Shown: positions 20,743-30,216, counted from the stretch's first letter. The stretch is DNA of 33,849 bases from Chara braunii (GCA_003427395.1 BFEA01000158.1:1138341-1172189), one strand, 5' to 3'. The notes: generated by a model not told the origin, from the sequence alone. Made by a program: numbers and translations.

Positions 20743-20880
20743 TTTTTTTTTTTTTTTTTTTTTTTTTTTTGAACGCGAAATCCCATCAGCACAAAGGCAG
20801 ATGAAGGCAAACAACCATGCTGGGGAATCAACCCATACAAAATGGAAAAGAGAGACAGCTAAAACTTTCAAAAATTCCAA
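20743..20880 (-). mobile_element. Probable retroelement 3' end (A-tail on minus strand)
   Basis: A 28-base T-run (20743-20770) borders sequence that on the minus strand ends ...TGATGGGATTTCGCGTTC before the A-tail. The layout resembles the insertion at 16692, but no direct repeat flanking it could be confirmed. Confidence 0.4.
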
Positions 20881-21146
20881 TTCACAGTAGGAAAGTAATG
20901 AAACAAACGGTGCAATTCAGAGGCATAAGACCTGCACAGAACTGTCGATTACAAGCTACTGGCATCAGCTGAAGCTGATGGATTGTCAACTGATCAATAA
21001 AAAAAACTCCAATTCAGAGGGTTAAATGTGCAAAATCCCCCTCTGGGTCTCAATTTGCCCCTTGCAACTGATCTCAAGTTCTCAACAGTTCAGGGGTGTA
21101 CCGACTGAGTATGGATTGGCAACGCCACCTGGCTGCCAATCCATCC

Positions 21147-21461
21147 ATCCATCCATCTATCCATCCTTTTTTTTTTCTTCAACTAAGCAATATTCTTCTC
21201 TCAAATATTACCTCACACTACCTAACTACATGACTAAACCCCCAGAGAGAGGGAACTACCAGCGCAAGCATTTATCTCTCGCTCCCAGGGCGAGGCCTCT
21301 ATCTGAGCCCCACCCAGCAAGGGATAGCAGCGTACCACGACCAGCCAGGCCAACTATCTCAGCTGGTGGACACGAAGCCAGCTGCAGGCGGCTGTGCAGG
21401 ATCGAACCCACGACCTCCTGAATGCCACTTGCGCGCGAGATCAACTGAGCTAGTCCGTCGG
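21147..21461 (-). mobile_element. Full-length tRNA-derived SINE with target-site duplication
   Basis: On the minus strand the head (from 21461) reads GCCGACGGACTAGCTCAGTTG, which includes the A box. Then come GCAAGTGGCATTCAGGAGGT and the B box GGTTCGATCC (about 21404-21413). A tRNA-unrelated body of about 220 bp follows, and an A-tail (T-run 21167-21176). A perfect 19-bp direct repeat CCTGGCTGCCAATCCATCC lies at 21128-21146 and 21462-21480. The left copy has expanded into an (ATCC)n run between it and the A-tail. Both Pol III boxes are intact, so this copy could still be transcribed. Confidence 0.93.
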
Positions 21462-21480
21462 CCTGGCTGCCAATCCATCC

Positions 21481-22385
21481 TATACTACTGAATAGTACTG
21501 ATCATCTCTATGCAATAACAAGAACAGCCGACACTATCGAGAAATAACACAGCTGAAAAGTCAATTGTCTCGTCAACATCGTTGACATCCAACAGAGGAA
21601 GTTCACACAGACACAGGTAACGAACAGAGCGCGGCAGACAGTCGATCAACTGTTGAAGCAACATAAAAATGCAAGCACCAGTCTGCGAGATGGCGGGAAA
21701 TTGCCACAGGTAGGATGGAGTCCTGTCTGTCTCCTGATGAGGGCACATTCAATACATTTGAATCTTCTACCTGTAAAGCTTACGGTATCTGACTAACTGA
21801 ACATGAGTCACATCACACAAATGGGTCACCTCCCATGGCCTGTGCTAAAGGGGCATGATCAACTGTTTTCGCATATCATGTTCTCAGCATCGGCTTTTGG
21901 TCATTTATGTGTATTCAGATCTGGGCATCTGGGCTAATCCCTAGCCCTTTGCTGATCGCCGTGATCGGTGATCGCACGGTAGCAGCGCTGGTGTAACGTA
22001 AATCAGCAGCTGGGCTGATAGATATAGATCGTTCCCCTTCTGGAAGAGGTCTCTTGCTTTCTGTGCTCCAAATTAGAAGTACAACATATATACATGTTAA
22101 GCACATACCTGTCTGCATTGCTCGATGGCACACAAGCTGCGCCTCCAGAAGGTAATGTGCGTCAATGTTGGGGGGGGGGGGGAGACCACCACCACTCCGC
22201 CACTCTCCACAACAGAACATACACGAAGTGTCCCTCCTCCTCAGGCAACACATAGCGATTGCAAATGCAACCCATCACCGATCATCAGAAACCCTCTGTC
22301 CATCTGGCATTGCGTATGGATAGCCCTCTTTAGTTCCTCACTGATCACCGTCCCTTGGCAGTGCTGACGTCAGGGCAGACTCAGT
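21481..22385. other. Unassigned sequence
   Basis: No gene recognised. A 12-base G-run lies near 22171-22182. The overlapping short frames on both strands lack domains. Confidence 0.4.
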
Positions 22386-22670
22386 AGTAAATCCGTTTGA
22401 CGTTCGCTCTGCAACAAAATCTCTTGCATGTGCAATCGGTCAATCATCAAGAGATGAAACAGACTCTTCGCCATCTCTCGCATTGTAAATGGCTGGAACG
22501 AAGAAGTAAAGGCCTCCTGGAATCAGGAGTAAATCCATTTGTCGTCTGTTCGGCAACAAGATCTGTTGCATGTGCAATGGGTCAATCGCCAAGAGATTAA
22601 AAAAAAGGGACACTCTTCGCCGTCTCTCGCTAATTGGCTTGCACGAAAAAAGTAAAAGAATCCCGGAAAA
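22386..22670 (+). repeat. Tandem duplication, 142-bp period
   Basis: AGTAAATCCGTTTGACGTTC at 22386 recurs as AGTAAATCCATTTGTCGTCT at 22528. GCATGTGCAATCGGTCAATC, AAGAGAT, CTCTTCGCC and TCTCTCGC follow in both copies. The copies have diverged appreciably, so the duplication is old. Confidence 0.85.
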
Positions 22671-22969
22671 AGTGCTGATGTCACTGCTGCTGCCATCGCC
22701 ATGGACACCTGCCGTTCACCAGATAACGATTAAGTCGCACAGAGGAGCAAGCACTCAGAAGAGGGGGGGAGAGATCAGGGATGGGGTTTCATCTCATACG
22801 TGCACAGCATTTCTTGTGTGTTTGAGTCAATAGAAACCAGCAGCAACTGTGCACCATACCTACTCCTTGTTGGCCCTGTCAGCTTTTGGACCTTCTATTA
22901 CTCAATGCACGTACGAGTAAACAAACAAACAAAAAACGGAAAATTACATACTGAAGGACATGAATCGAT

Positions 22970-23270
22970 AAACACAAAGGAAAATTCCAAAAGAAGCCTT
23001 AGGAAGAACAGAACAGAAGGAAAGACTGGGAGAGTGCAATGGACAGCAGGAAGACGAAGAGGAAGGAATGCAAGAGACAGGCGGAGAAATGAACGTCAGG
23101 GAGGGGGGAAGGGAGGGAACGACATGAGCGAAGAAGGAAGCGAACAAGGGTAGGCAATAGAAAAACGGACAAGGAAGAATGAGAGAAGAGAAGCAACAGA
23201 TGATGACAAAGAAGGAAACGGAGCTGGGGGCGGAGGAGGAAAACTGAATGACACGGAGCTGAAGGCCGAG
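22970..23270. other. Strongly purine-rich tract
   Basis: The plus strand is almost all A and G (GAAGACGAAGAGGAAGGAAT type runs). It lies about 200-500 bp downstream of the stop codon of the minus-strand copper-transporter exon, so on that strand it would be a pyrimidine-rich 3' flank or 3' UTR. Frames across it are low-complexity (Arg/Gly/Glu or Ser/Pro/Phe). Confidence 0.6.
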
Positions 23271-23477
23271 AGGGATGATAAGAAGGACCTCAGAGCTGCA
23301 TGACACAAGAATTGAGAAAACCATGTTTGACAAAATCACTGCAGGTCTTTACAGTGCTTACACTGCACACAATGTCAGATGCAAGAGTGAAATTGAGGAA
23401 GGGATGGTGATAAATGTCTTCACAAGTTTACCTCGCAAAACATGTCAGTCCGCCGCAGGGAAGGAAAACGTCAGCCG

Positions 23478-23694
23478 TTACGGACAGCAGGTCTCTGCCG
23501 AGTAGGCATCGTTGGCTCTCACAGCAGGCCTCCGGAAGATCAGATAACCGCACGATAGACCCAGAACCACAGCAACGAACAGTCCAGCGTTGTATGTCAT
23601 CACAATCAACATCAACAAGTAACTGCTCGTCACGTTGACCAGGTACAGAAAGGAAGACAACAAGTGCGCCTTACTGGTGTTTGAGCGAGAAGGC
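23478..23694 (-). CDS. CTR/COPT-type copper transporter, last exon (partial gene)
   Basis: CTR (SLC31/COPT) proteins form homotrimers that import Cu(I) across plasma or vacuolar membranes. This exon encodes 71 residues ending in a TAA at 23478-23480. It holds TM2 (YLLMLIVMTYN) with the MxxxM copper motif at exon residues 28-32, then TM3 (LFVAVVLGLSCGYLIF) with the GxxxG packing motif at residues 45-49. A short cytosolic tail ends ETCCP; a terminal Cys or His cluster is usual for metal hand-off. The MTYN following MxxxM is typical of the family. The 5' boundary is a strong acceptor, TTCTGTTTCCGTTATATGCAG, ending at 23695, giving a phase-2 intron. The upstream exon or exons (Met-rich N-terminus, TM1, loop) were not recognised; they lie in the intron-like DNA above 23695, outside the window, or are lost. 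Family assignment is confident; function of this copy is inferred. Confidence 0.85.
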
Positions 23695-24051
23695 CTGCAT
23701 ATAACGGAAACAGAAGATGAAGGAGAAAGACATGACGGGAAAACGCCATACACGGTCAGCATATGTACGCAAGGCATGACCAGTTACATGAACTGGTTAC
23801 TACTAACTTGTCTGCACAGTAAAGGAAGGAAACAGAGAAGAGGCTTCAAAAAAAAAGATGCTTATGTGCAGCAGAAAGGGATGCTTCATTGCTTCATTGC
23901 TTCGTTTTCAACTTTTAGCCGCATGACTTAGGAGGGCTTTCCCTTTTTTGTCCTCATATGCTGTGTGCGAAAGAAGGAAACATTGACGCTCGTGCAAGAT
24001 GAACTGCAAAGGCTGGAATTGAAATTCGGTGGGATCAAGATTGGAATTTCT

Positions 24052-24159
24052 GTCCTTCGGGACATCCGTTAAAATTGGAACGATACAGAGAGAGAAGATT
24101 AGCATGGCCCCTGCGCAAGGATGACACGCATAAATCGAGAAATGGTCCAATAAAAAAAA
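24052..24159 (+). pseudogene. U6 snRNA retropseudogene 2
   Basis: Starts at U6 position 1 (GTCC-TTCG-GGAC), then ACATCCGTTAAAATTGGAAC, ACAGAGA with an inserted GAGA, GATTAGCATGGCCCCTGCGC, and ATCGAGAAATGGTCCAA. The terminal U-run is replaced by T plus eight A. A perfect 17-bp direct repeat AAGATTGGAATTTCTGT flanks it (24037-24053 and 24158-24174). It shares the CCGTTAAAATT variant (plant consensus CCGATAAAATT) with the copy at 19151 and is closer to the functional sequence elsewhere, so it is younger or less diverged. Confidence 0.95.
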
Positions 24160-24223
24160 GATTGGAATTTCTGTGTGACCAACGGCGGAACAGGTCAAAC
24201 GCAGAACAACTGCAGGGGTAGGA

Positions 24224-24307
24224 GTAGGAGACAGTGAGACACACATGAAGTGTAGGAGACAGTGAGACACACATGAAGTGTAGGAGACAGTGAGACACAC
24301 ATGAAGT
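24224..24307 (+). repeat. Minisatellite, 28 bp x 3
   Basis: Three identical copies of a unit starting GTAGGAGACAGTGAGACACA and ending CATGAAGT, adjacent to the next MITE. Confidence 0.95.
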
Positions 24308-24313
24308 GTACTA

Positions 24314-24378
24314 CCGCCTACACCCGAATAGAACACACAGTTATTATAGATATATATTTGGGGCAACTTCCAGTCTAG
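24314..24378 (+). mobile_element. MITE, family 1, truncated copy
   Basis: Preceded by TA, it starts CCGCCTACACCCGAATAGAA and continues ATTTGGGGCAACTTCCAG, as in the complete copy at 30678. The right half is missing. Confidence 0.75.
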
Positions 24379-24454
24379 AAACTACTGTAACGCCCATACG
24401 AAATATTCCGGTGAAGTTCATTGTGGACCATACGAAATGAACGGTACTGTAATG

Positions 24455-24669
24455 TACCCTTGTATCCGGTTGCACTCTGAGAGGCCTTGTTTATCAAGCT
24501 GAGGCTGCGAAGCAAAAAAAAATGCAGGCTCAGTTCCCGAGCGATACCGTGCAATGATGGCTTCGTCATGAGGCGCAGACGCCATCGGAAAGTTTTGTCC
24601 TAGACTGCACTCTTTATGTACCTAACCTTTGTGGACTTCTGCTACTCTGAGGCCCTTATTTGTCAAGCT
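24455..24669 (+). repeat. Pair of diverged direct repeats
   Basis: TGTACCCTTGTATCCGGTTG, then CTCTGAGAGGCCTTGTTTAT and CAAGCT (24455-24500), recurs as TGTACCTAACCTTTGTGGAC, then CTCTGAGGCCCTTATTTGT and CAAGCT (24616-24669). Confidence 0.65.
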
Positions 24670-24741
24670 ATTGTTTATCTGGTGCTGCATCTGGATCCTG
24701 AGCATCTTTGTTGCATTGGTTGTGGGTCTGCACGACCCCTA

Positions 24742-24846
24742 CCGTCTTCACCCGAATAGAACGCCTGGTCATTATGGCTGTCTTTGGCACAGCTTTCGGT
24801 CCAGATGCAGGGATAATGACCAGGCGTTCTATTCGGGTGAAGACGT
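24742..24846. mobile_element. MITE, family 1, copy 2 (complete, TA-flanked)
   Basis: CCGTCTTCACCCGAATAGAA starts at 24742, with the inverted copy ending at 24846. The inner arms CGCCTGGTCATTAT and ATAATGACCAGGCG are perfect complements. Flanked by TA at 24740-24741 and 24847-24848. About 105 bp, non-coding. Confidence 0.92.
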
Positions 24847-24971
24847 TACGCTCTCAGATTTAGGGATTGCTAAGTTGCTAACCGATTAACCTCGTACCAG
24901 TATCAGTGCAGTGAGAGTTCAAGAATATCAACAGTCCTTGTTTTTATATATCCCTTTGGAGGCTTAGATAA

Positions 24972-24995
24972 GGGGGGGGGGGGGGGGGGGGGGGG
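24972..24995. repeat. 24-base G-run
   Basis: Uninterrupted guanines, a potential G-quadruplex on this strand. Confidence 0.9.
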
Positions 24996-25109
24996 TGTTG
25001 CGGGGTTGCTTTGGGGGTTGTATGATCCTTTCATAAATTTTGTGTTCAGCTTCCAGCCTTTTAGAGAAGCCTGAGTGAATTTTGCATCCAGTTTTCAGAC
25101 CTTCAAGAG

Positions 25110-25200
25110 GAGCATCAGTCTATTTCACCGACGAAGCTGCCACGACAATCAGCATCAGTCAAAACTACCATTGTAGCTCACCAACGAAGCTGCCACGACA
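25110..25200 (+). repeat. Short direct repeats
   Basis: ACGAAGCTGCCACGACAAT occurs twice, at about 25130 and 25181. AGCATCAGTC also repeats. A TM-like minus-strand translation here has stops and no family match. Confidence 0.6.
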
Positions 25201-25452
25201 ATGCCAAGGAACATCTTGCCGTATACTTTTGCTTTGGGGGCATTCTCATTCTCCTTTGGTTCTAGCCAAGAACCGATGGGAACATGCTCTGCTCATCATC
25301 ACCTTTTGCACATACAGCAGGACTGACATGAGGAGAGTCTAGGACAGAGCTTTCTAATGATGTCTCCGCATTACAACGAGGCCCACAATGTTTGTTGGGT
25401 ATCGCTTCGGTGCTGGGACTGGAGTGTTTGAGCTTAACAGTCTTGACTCCTC

Positions 25453-25650
25453 AGGGATGGGACAGTATCGTACATACCATAGGGAACTAATCTAGACTAA
25501 AGGGAATCTTCTGGACCTCTCAACTCCTTGGAAGAACGAAGACAAGTTACGGTGCAGGGACGTTATCGTACATACCATAGGGGAACTAATCTCGACTAAG
25601 CGAATCTGCTGTACCCTTCAACCCCTTGGAAGAACGAAGACAAGTTACGG
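25453..25650 (+). repeat. Tandem duplication, 98-bp period
   Basis: TATCGTACATACCATAGGGA at 25466 recurs at 25564. Both copies end CCTTGGAAGAACGAAGACAA followed by GTTACGGTG. The two units differ at only a few positions. Confidence 0.9.
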
Positions 25651-26083
25651 TGTTACTTGATCCAGTCAGACTCGCTACGCCGTCATTCCCATTGAGCGGT
25701 TGGGGCCGAGACATACGCCCTAGCATGACGATGTCTAAGAATACGACCCCCTGTGCACGGTTGCATGGAAAACAAGCCATGTTTCGTAAGGGTTCATGGG
25801 CCTGGTAAGTTGGTAGACCCCCAACCCCTCTATGTCGAGGCGCAAAGCGTCGGCACAAACATGGGGCAACTACAAAGGAGGGCACCAAAGCAGGATAAAT
25901 GGCAAAAGCACCCTACAAAGAGGTTACCAATCGCAGACCTGCAGTGAACCCCGCTCCAAAACGATGTGGGCAGCAAAGCAGGTATGTGATCCGCAGAAGG
26001 ATGATCAGCTGGGCATTTGGGTACGTTAAACGAGACACAGTGTCCCATAATCTTGTTCCGAATTCTCCCACGGACACACGCGC

Positions 26084-26085
<2 letters not shown>
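25651..26085. other. Unassigned sequence
   Basis: Open on plus between about 25753 and 25947 (63 codons) without any recognised domain. Nothing else seen. Confidence 0.35.
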
Positions 26086-26153
<68 letters not shown>

Positions 26154-26156
26154 ACA
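26086..26156. repeat. (CA)n microsatellite
   Basis: About 35 CA units with one TA interruption. Confidence 0.95.
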
Positions 26157-26299
26157 GGGAAAAATCAAAAAGAAGAAACGAAACAGAAGACAGTACTGAA
26201 TTGGGGTAAACAGTGGCAGCATCACCACTGGCCGCTACGGCACTCCTGCATGGCAGCACGTAGACAAGTGTGTAGGTAGTACCATTATGGCATAGTACA

Positions 26300-27290
26300 G
26301 GTCATACCCTTGAACTTGAGTTAGGGTCCACTGGGGCTGTCTTGAAGCCGGACGCACTGGTGGATCTGCATTCCCATGTTACGTCCACACCTGACATTCT
26401 AGATTGCTAGGCCAAATTCAGCCGTTTGAAAACTCAGAGGCCTAGCAGAGTCCCTCCCAAAAATGCTTTTTTGGGGGGAGGGTGTGGATTGTGTGTGCGT
26501 GTGGGGGGGGGAACCATTTCTCAATTTGTGCGTGTCATCCTTGCACATTCCAAATTTAGCCGATGTCCCAAAGGACTGCCAGGGATGCCTTTGACTTCTG
26601 CTACAGTATGTTTCAAGAGCAGCCTTTCCGTCTCCATTTGCTCTCGCATAATGAAGTAGGGTCCACCGGACTCCACCGGGATTTTCTTATTACTGGATCG
26701 CTATCATAATGATGGCTCTACAACTGACATTCTAGATGACTTAGCCGAATTCACATACTCCAGAATCCAGAGCCCTGGCAGAGTCCATGCAGGAGATGAT
26801 TTTGACTCCTGCTACAGTCTGTTTCGGCGAGCGGCCAAGTCCCAAGTACGGGACCCGGTCCTAAGCCTTGGTAAGGTCAGATATTGAGAATACAAAGAAC
26901 CAGCATAGCACCAGCAGGGCCCGGTCCTGCAGGTGGGACCCAGGGGGCAAGTTTGGGTCTAGATGCTGGACTACTGGATGCCACTTGCCTCCAATTGAGT
27001 CAAGATCCAGCGAGTGCCCCGCTTGTGCCAAGTTTGCCCTGTGACCAGGTTCCAGTTCTCTTAGCGCAACTTGATTTGCTTATCCCAAAAACCCAGAGCC
27101 CTGGCAGAGTCCTGCTGGAGATGATCCAGCATAGCACCAGCAGGGCCCGAGTCCTACTCCTACGTGTGCGAACCCAGGGGGCATGTTTGGACCTAGATGC
27201 TGGACACCGGATGCCACTTGCGTCCAGTTGATGCGAGATCCAACTAGTGCTCCGTCCTTCCTGCAACCCGATTTCAGCCTTCTTAGCGCG
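26300..27290 (+). repeat. Diverged tandem array, units of about 230-330 bp
   Basis: Recurring blocks: CTGACATTCTAGAT (26392, 26726), CAGAGCCCTGGCAGAGTCC (26768, 27090; variant CAGAGGCCTAGCAGAGTCC at 26436), CTGCTACAGTMTGTTTC (26600, 26811), and CCAGCATAGCACCAGCAGGG (26900, 27126). GATGCCACTTGC is near 26976 and 27210. At least three to four partial units are present. The frames running through it have no domain. Confidence 0.75.
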
Positions 27291-27299
27291 GACATAACA

Positions 27300-27970
27300 C
27301 TGCTGCCCTTCTTTTTCTTTTGTTGTCGATCTGATATCTGTCGTCAGATGCATCTGCGGACGCATCTTCATAAGACCTAGAAGGATAGAAGTCATGTCGG
27401 GCATATATTATACAGTCGAGCCCACTCAGTTGGTGCCATGTCTGTGCTTACAGCATACAGTAGTGATCACAAGGCTGCTCTGGTTCATGCTAACTTGGGA
27501 CAAATATAGCATCACTGGAATCTAGCCTATTGAAAGAAGGAAGTGGGCTGGTTTTAACCCACCACTGTCCCTGTTGAAATCATAGCAAATTGCGCCAAGA
27601 ACCATACCAGGGATGGGACGGGTTGGCCTACCAGCCAGAGGAGGTAAATGAGTATGCAAAACTCAACTTCGGCAACTTTCTGCACTCAGGTGTCGTTACA
27701 AAAGAGGTCTGAGAGAGAGAAAAACAAAAAAAAGATTTGAAAAAATTGAAAATGTTAGGAATAAAAATATATTGTCACATCACTACAAACTAAAAGAGCG
27801 CACTTTGCGGAACAAAGAATAAAAGCAAAAAACGGGCACAGTGATAACATGCAAAAATAAAAATAAAAATAAAAATAAAAATAAAAAACAAGGGCAGATT
27901 GAAACCATTAAATTTCTCATTCTTCTTTGAACTCCACCTCCACTGTGCCTCTCACGTGCAAGGCTATGAA
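27300..27970. other. Unassigned sequence with a hexanucleotide repeat
   Basis: Contains (AAAAAT)n at about 27853-27888. No gene recognised. Confidence 0.45.
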
Positions 27971-27975
27971 TATAT

Positions 27976-28212
27976 ATCGTCACAAACAGAACTGCCCGGT
28001 AAACCGTAGGCAGAGAGAGAGAGAAGAGGACAACAAACAAGGGGCTGTGACAAACTGTTTCGTCGGAGTTTCACCGACTCATCAGGAGGCTGAACCCTCA
28101 ACAGTCTGCAGAATCCCCTCACTGATTACACTGTAAATGATAATCTACCTTAACCAAAATCAAAGTAGACTATCACTCACCCACACCAGATGGAAAACTC
28201 TACAGACTGTCG
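27976..28212 (-). mobile_element. Hammerhead-ribozyme repeat element, copy 2
   Basis: Minus-strand copy of the unit at 5807-6033, beginning CTGTAGAGTTTTCCATCTGG (28212) and ending CTGTTTGTGACGATATATA at about 27976. It is almost identical along its whole length. On its upstream side (higher coordinates), after TATATATA, lies the 3' part of another copy in the same orientation (28223-28352), so the two form a head-to-tail pair with a ribozyme-to-ribozyme spacing of 252 bp. Confidence 0.85.
28050..28109 (-). ncRNA. Hammerhead ribozyme (type III fold), copy 2
   Basis: Same architecture as 5902-5961: ACTG-UU, stem I GAGG/CCTC with GTTCAG loop, CUGAUGA (28085-28079), stem II GTCGG/CCGAC, GAAA, CAGT. 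Predicted cleavage lies between 28100 and 28099. Relative to copy 1 the stem II loop has one change. In stem III a U-G wobble becomes C-G and an adjacent A-U becomes G-U, so pairing is retained in both copies. Confidence 0.82.
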
Positions 28213-28222
28213 GTATATATAT

Positions 28223-28352
28223 AGTCAAACAGAGCTGCCCGGTAAACCGTAGGCAGAGAGGGAGAAGAGGACAACAAACGAGGGGCTGACGAGGGGCTGT
28301 GGCAAACTGTTTCATCGGAGTTTCACCTACTCATCAGGAGGCTGAACTCTAT
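28223..28352 (-). mobile_element. Hammerhead repeat element, copy 3 (truncated, ribozyme broken)
   Basis: On the minus strand it starts GAGTTCAGCCTCCTGATGAG, lacking the stem III 3' strand and cleavage dinucleotide. Stem II is weakened (GTAGG/CCGAT, one mismatch and one wobble). GAAACAGTTTG and the CT-rich tail through CCGGGCAGCTCTGTTTGAC follow. It contains a short internal duplication (GACGAGGGGCTG) and abuts (TA)n on both sides. Confidence 0.8.
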
Positions 28353-28429
28353 ATGTATATATATCAAATCAAGCTTTAATAAATTAAAAAAGGAAAAAAA
28401 AGAAAAAAGAAAAATTGTGGCAGAAGACT

Positions 28430-28860
28430 TAAAGAGCGCAGCGGCTGGCAAAAGTCTGGAACCTTCAGAAACCAGAATGGTCCAGAAATCATAGCCAACG
28501 GGGATGGGCAAGGCTAGAGAAAACGGATCCCACCGCGACAGCAAGTTTCAACACCTTCCCGTAGCTTTATGTTACACAATCAAGAAGACTTGCACGAGAG
28601 GGCGAAGGCAAGAGATCACAAAAACCATGACAGCAGTTTACAGCACCTTCGTAGCTTTATGTTTCGGGCAAGTCAAACTCTGCTTTTGCCAGCACTGCAT
28701 CCAATCCCAGGGCCTCCTTTCCACATAGGACGGCTGAAATGACAGGGTACGCTGGGGGCCTACCCTCTCATTTCAGTCATTCGGTGCATAAAGGAGGCAC
28801 TGGAATCGGATGGAGTGTCGGAAAAGCGGAGGAGGGCGGCAGAGTAGAAACAAAGTTCCC
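28430..28860. mobile_element. Foldback repeat, family 3
   Basis: CATCCAATCCCAGGGCCTCC at 28699 is inverted as GGAGGCACTGGAATCGGATG near 28794-28813. CATTTCAG-type arms (CTGAAATGA...TCATTTCAG) lie inside. The flanks (AGAAAACGGATCCCACCGCG upstream, GGCAGAGTAGAAACAAA downstream) match the flanks of the related structure at 32700-33350. Confidence 0.6.
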
Positions 28861-29085
28861 TGCTTTCGCTGCCATCAGTTGAACCTGGAAAAATTCTTCC
28901 AACGGCTTAGCAAAAGCAGAGTGGGGTCCACCAGTTACACATACCTTTCATCCCTGCTGCTACCAGTAGGCCCAAAACTTTTGGGGCTGTGCTCCCAGCT
29001 TGGAAACATGCACCAGTTTGGTAAGTTTACTTGGGGGTAACCATGGTTTAAAACAGGGCCCCATGCACCAGTGTGGCTGTTCTGC

Positions 29086-29239
29086 TTAAACCACCAGTAC
29101 TTGGCCCCCATATATCGGCCCCAAGCCCCTCACGTTAACACGCCGCAACTGTCGGGCCCAGGCCACCGTTGATAAATCTCATCAAATGGCTTTCATCGCC
29201 ATCCGAAAGTCGCCGTGAGGCTGGCGGCTGGTAGTTTAA
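29086..29239. mobile_element. MITE, family 2, copy
   Basis: Left TTAAACCACCAGTACTTGGC at 29086, right CTGGTAGTTTAA ending at 29239. Interior TTGATAAATCTCATCAAATGGC is shared with the copy at 32027 (TTGATAAATCTCATGGATGG). A right-end fragment of another copy (GGGCCAAGTACTGGTGGTCT) is at 29511-29530. Confidence 0.8.
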
Positions 29240-29600
29240 ACTACCAGTTCTCCCGAGTCACTTTTCTCCGACCCTGGAAACGCCCTACGCTTGCGCACCA
29301 AACAAAAAACAAATCGGCGCGGCCTCCAGCAAAAAACAAAAACACCAGTACTTCCGACACACTTTTCTCCGACCCTGGAAATGCCCTGCGCGCCAAAACA
29401 AAACCGAACCAGTGCGGCCTTATTTTGGCTGACGCTGCCAGCTATTTTTCTCCGGAGCACGCCCTGAAAGTTGCCGCACATTAACGTGAAGTGCCCACAG
29501 CCGATGTATGGGCCAAGTACTGGTGGTCTAAGGCACTTTTATCTCCATAGGTCGCCTGAGTCTTCGTTATGGGACACGAGGCCAACCAAATTTCGAAAAC
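29240..29600. other. Duplicated short blocks, no gene
   Basis: CTTTTCTCCGACCCTGGAAA plus CGCCC occurs at 29263, and again as CTTTTCTCCGACCCTGGAAA plus TGCCC at 29362. Each is followed by CGC and ACAAAAC-type sequence, indicating an approximately 99-bp duplication. No coding signal. Confidence 0.6.
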
Positions 29601-29614
29601 ATTGTGGAAGAAGT

Positions 29615-29759
29615 ACGAAGCCATATCATCATCATCATCATACGAGGGACGCTGAGCCCGGTCCTCAGCATGATCGGTTCGGACACTCCGGGTAGACTGT
29701 GAGGACCCCGGCCTCAAGCTTNTTATTGATAATATCANCCTTGGGCACTGGGCCCTTTN

Positions 29760-29797
<38 letters not shown>
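29615..29797 (+). mobile_element. SINE-like element with long A-tail
   Basis: (CAT)n, then ACGAGGGACGCTGAGCCCGG and CCTCAGCATGATCGG, ending in a 38-base A-tail (29760-29797). The ACGxxGGACCCGG-type block is shared with elements at 346, 32406 and 10070 (minus). Three Ns (29722, 29738, 29759) show low base quality here. Confidence 0.6.
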
Positions 29798-29803
<6 letters not shown>

Positions 29804-29962
29804 TACTCCTGTTAAGGTTAGAAGCCTCCACTGGCTCAATACATACGCTGCCCTGCCTGTCAATCACTGGCTGCATATTATAAGAAGGAACATTGACCCA
29901 AACAGCTCAGACATCTGTCCGGTCCACTCAGAACAAGAACAAGAAGACATAATAGACACTGA

Positions 29963-30112
29963 TAAACCGCCAGTACCTTTCCCACATGTTGGCCGAGGGC
30001 CCTGCGTGCCAACGATTCGGGATGAATCTGGCCGCCGCACAAGGCCAACGCCGGCCTCCTTGTTCACCGGCAGGCTCTTTTTTTTTTGGCTGGGAAAGGT
30101 ACTGGCGGTTTA
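29963..30112. mobile_element. MITE, family 2, copy with long inverted ends
   Basis: TAAACCGCCAGTACCTTTCCCA at the left is perfectly inverted at the right (ending 30112). The arms are 22 bp, about 150 bp overall. The right end runs directly into the left-end-like TTTACCACCAGTACATGGGA of another copy, so two copies are fused or nested. Confidence 0.88.
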
Positions 30113-30216
30113 CCACCAGTACATGGGAGCCTCTTTTGTATAAAGCCCGATTCCCCCGGTGCGCCAAGCTTTGACGGAACGTCAGAACAAGAACAACATT
30201 ATATAATATACACTGT

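Noticed and set aside
22944-23339. 131-codon minus-strand Ser/Phe/Pro-rich frame
   Set aside because: It is the translation of a purine/pyrimidine-biased tract downstream of the copper-transporter stop codon, without domain signal.
24224-24307. CRISPR-like array (three 28-bp repeats)
   Set aside because: The repeats are directly adjacent with no spacers, and the context is eukaryotic. It is a minisatellite.
23908-24366. 152-codon minus-strand frame
   Set aside because: It runs through the antisense of the U6 retrocopy and the 28-bp minisatellite, and is open by chance.
25082-25342. Possible TM1 exon of the copper transporter (a minus-strand hydrophobic stretch, GKMFLGIVVAASLVSYNGS)
   Set aside because: It lacks the Met-rich segment and the LF-x-x-W-type entry to TM1, is interrupted by stops, and sits on short direct repeats.
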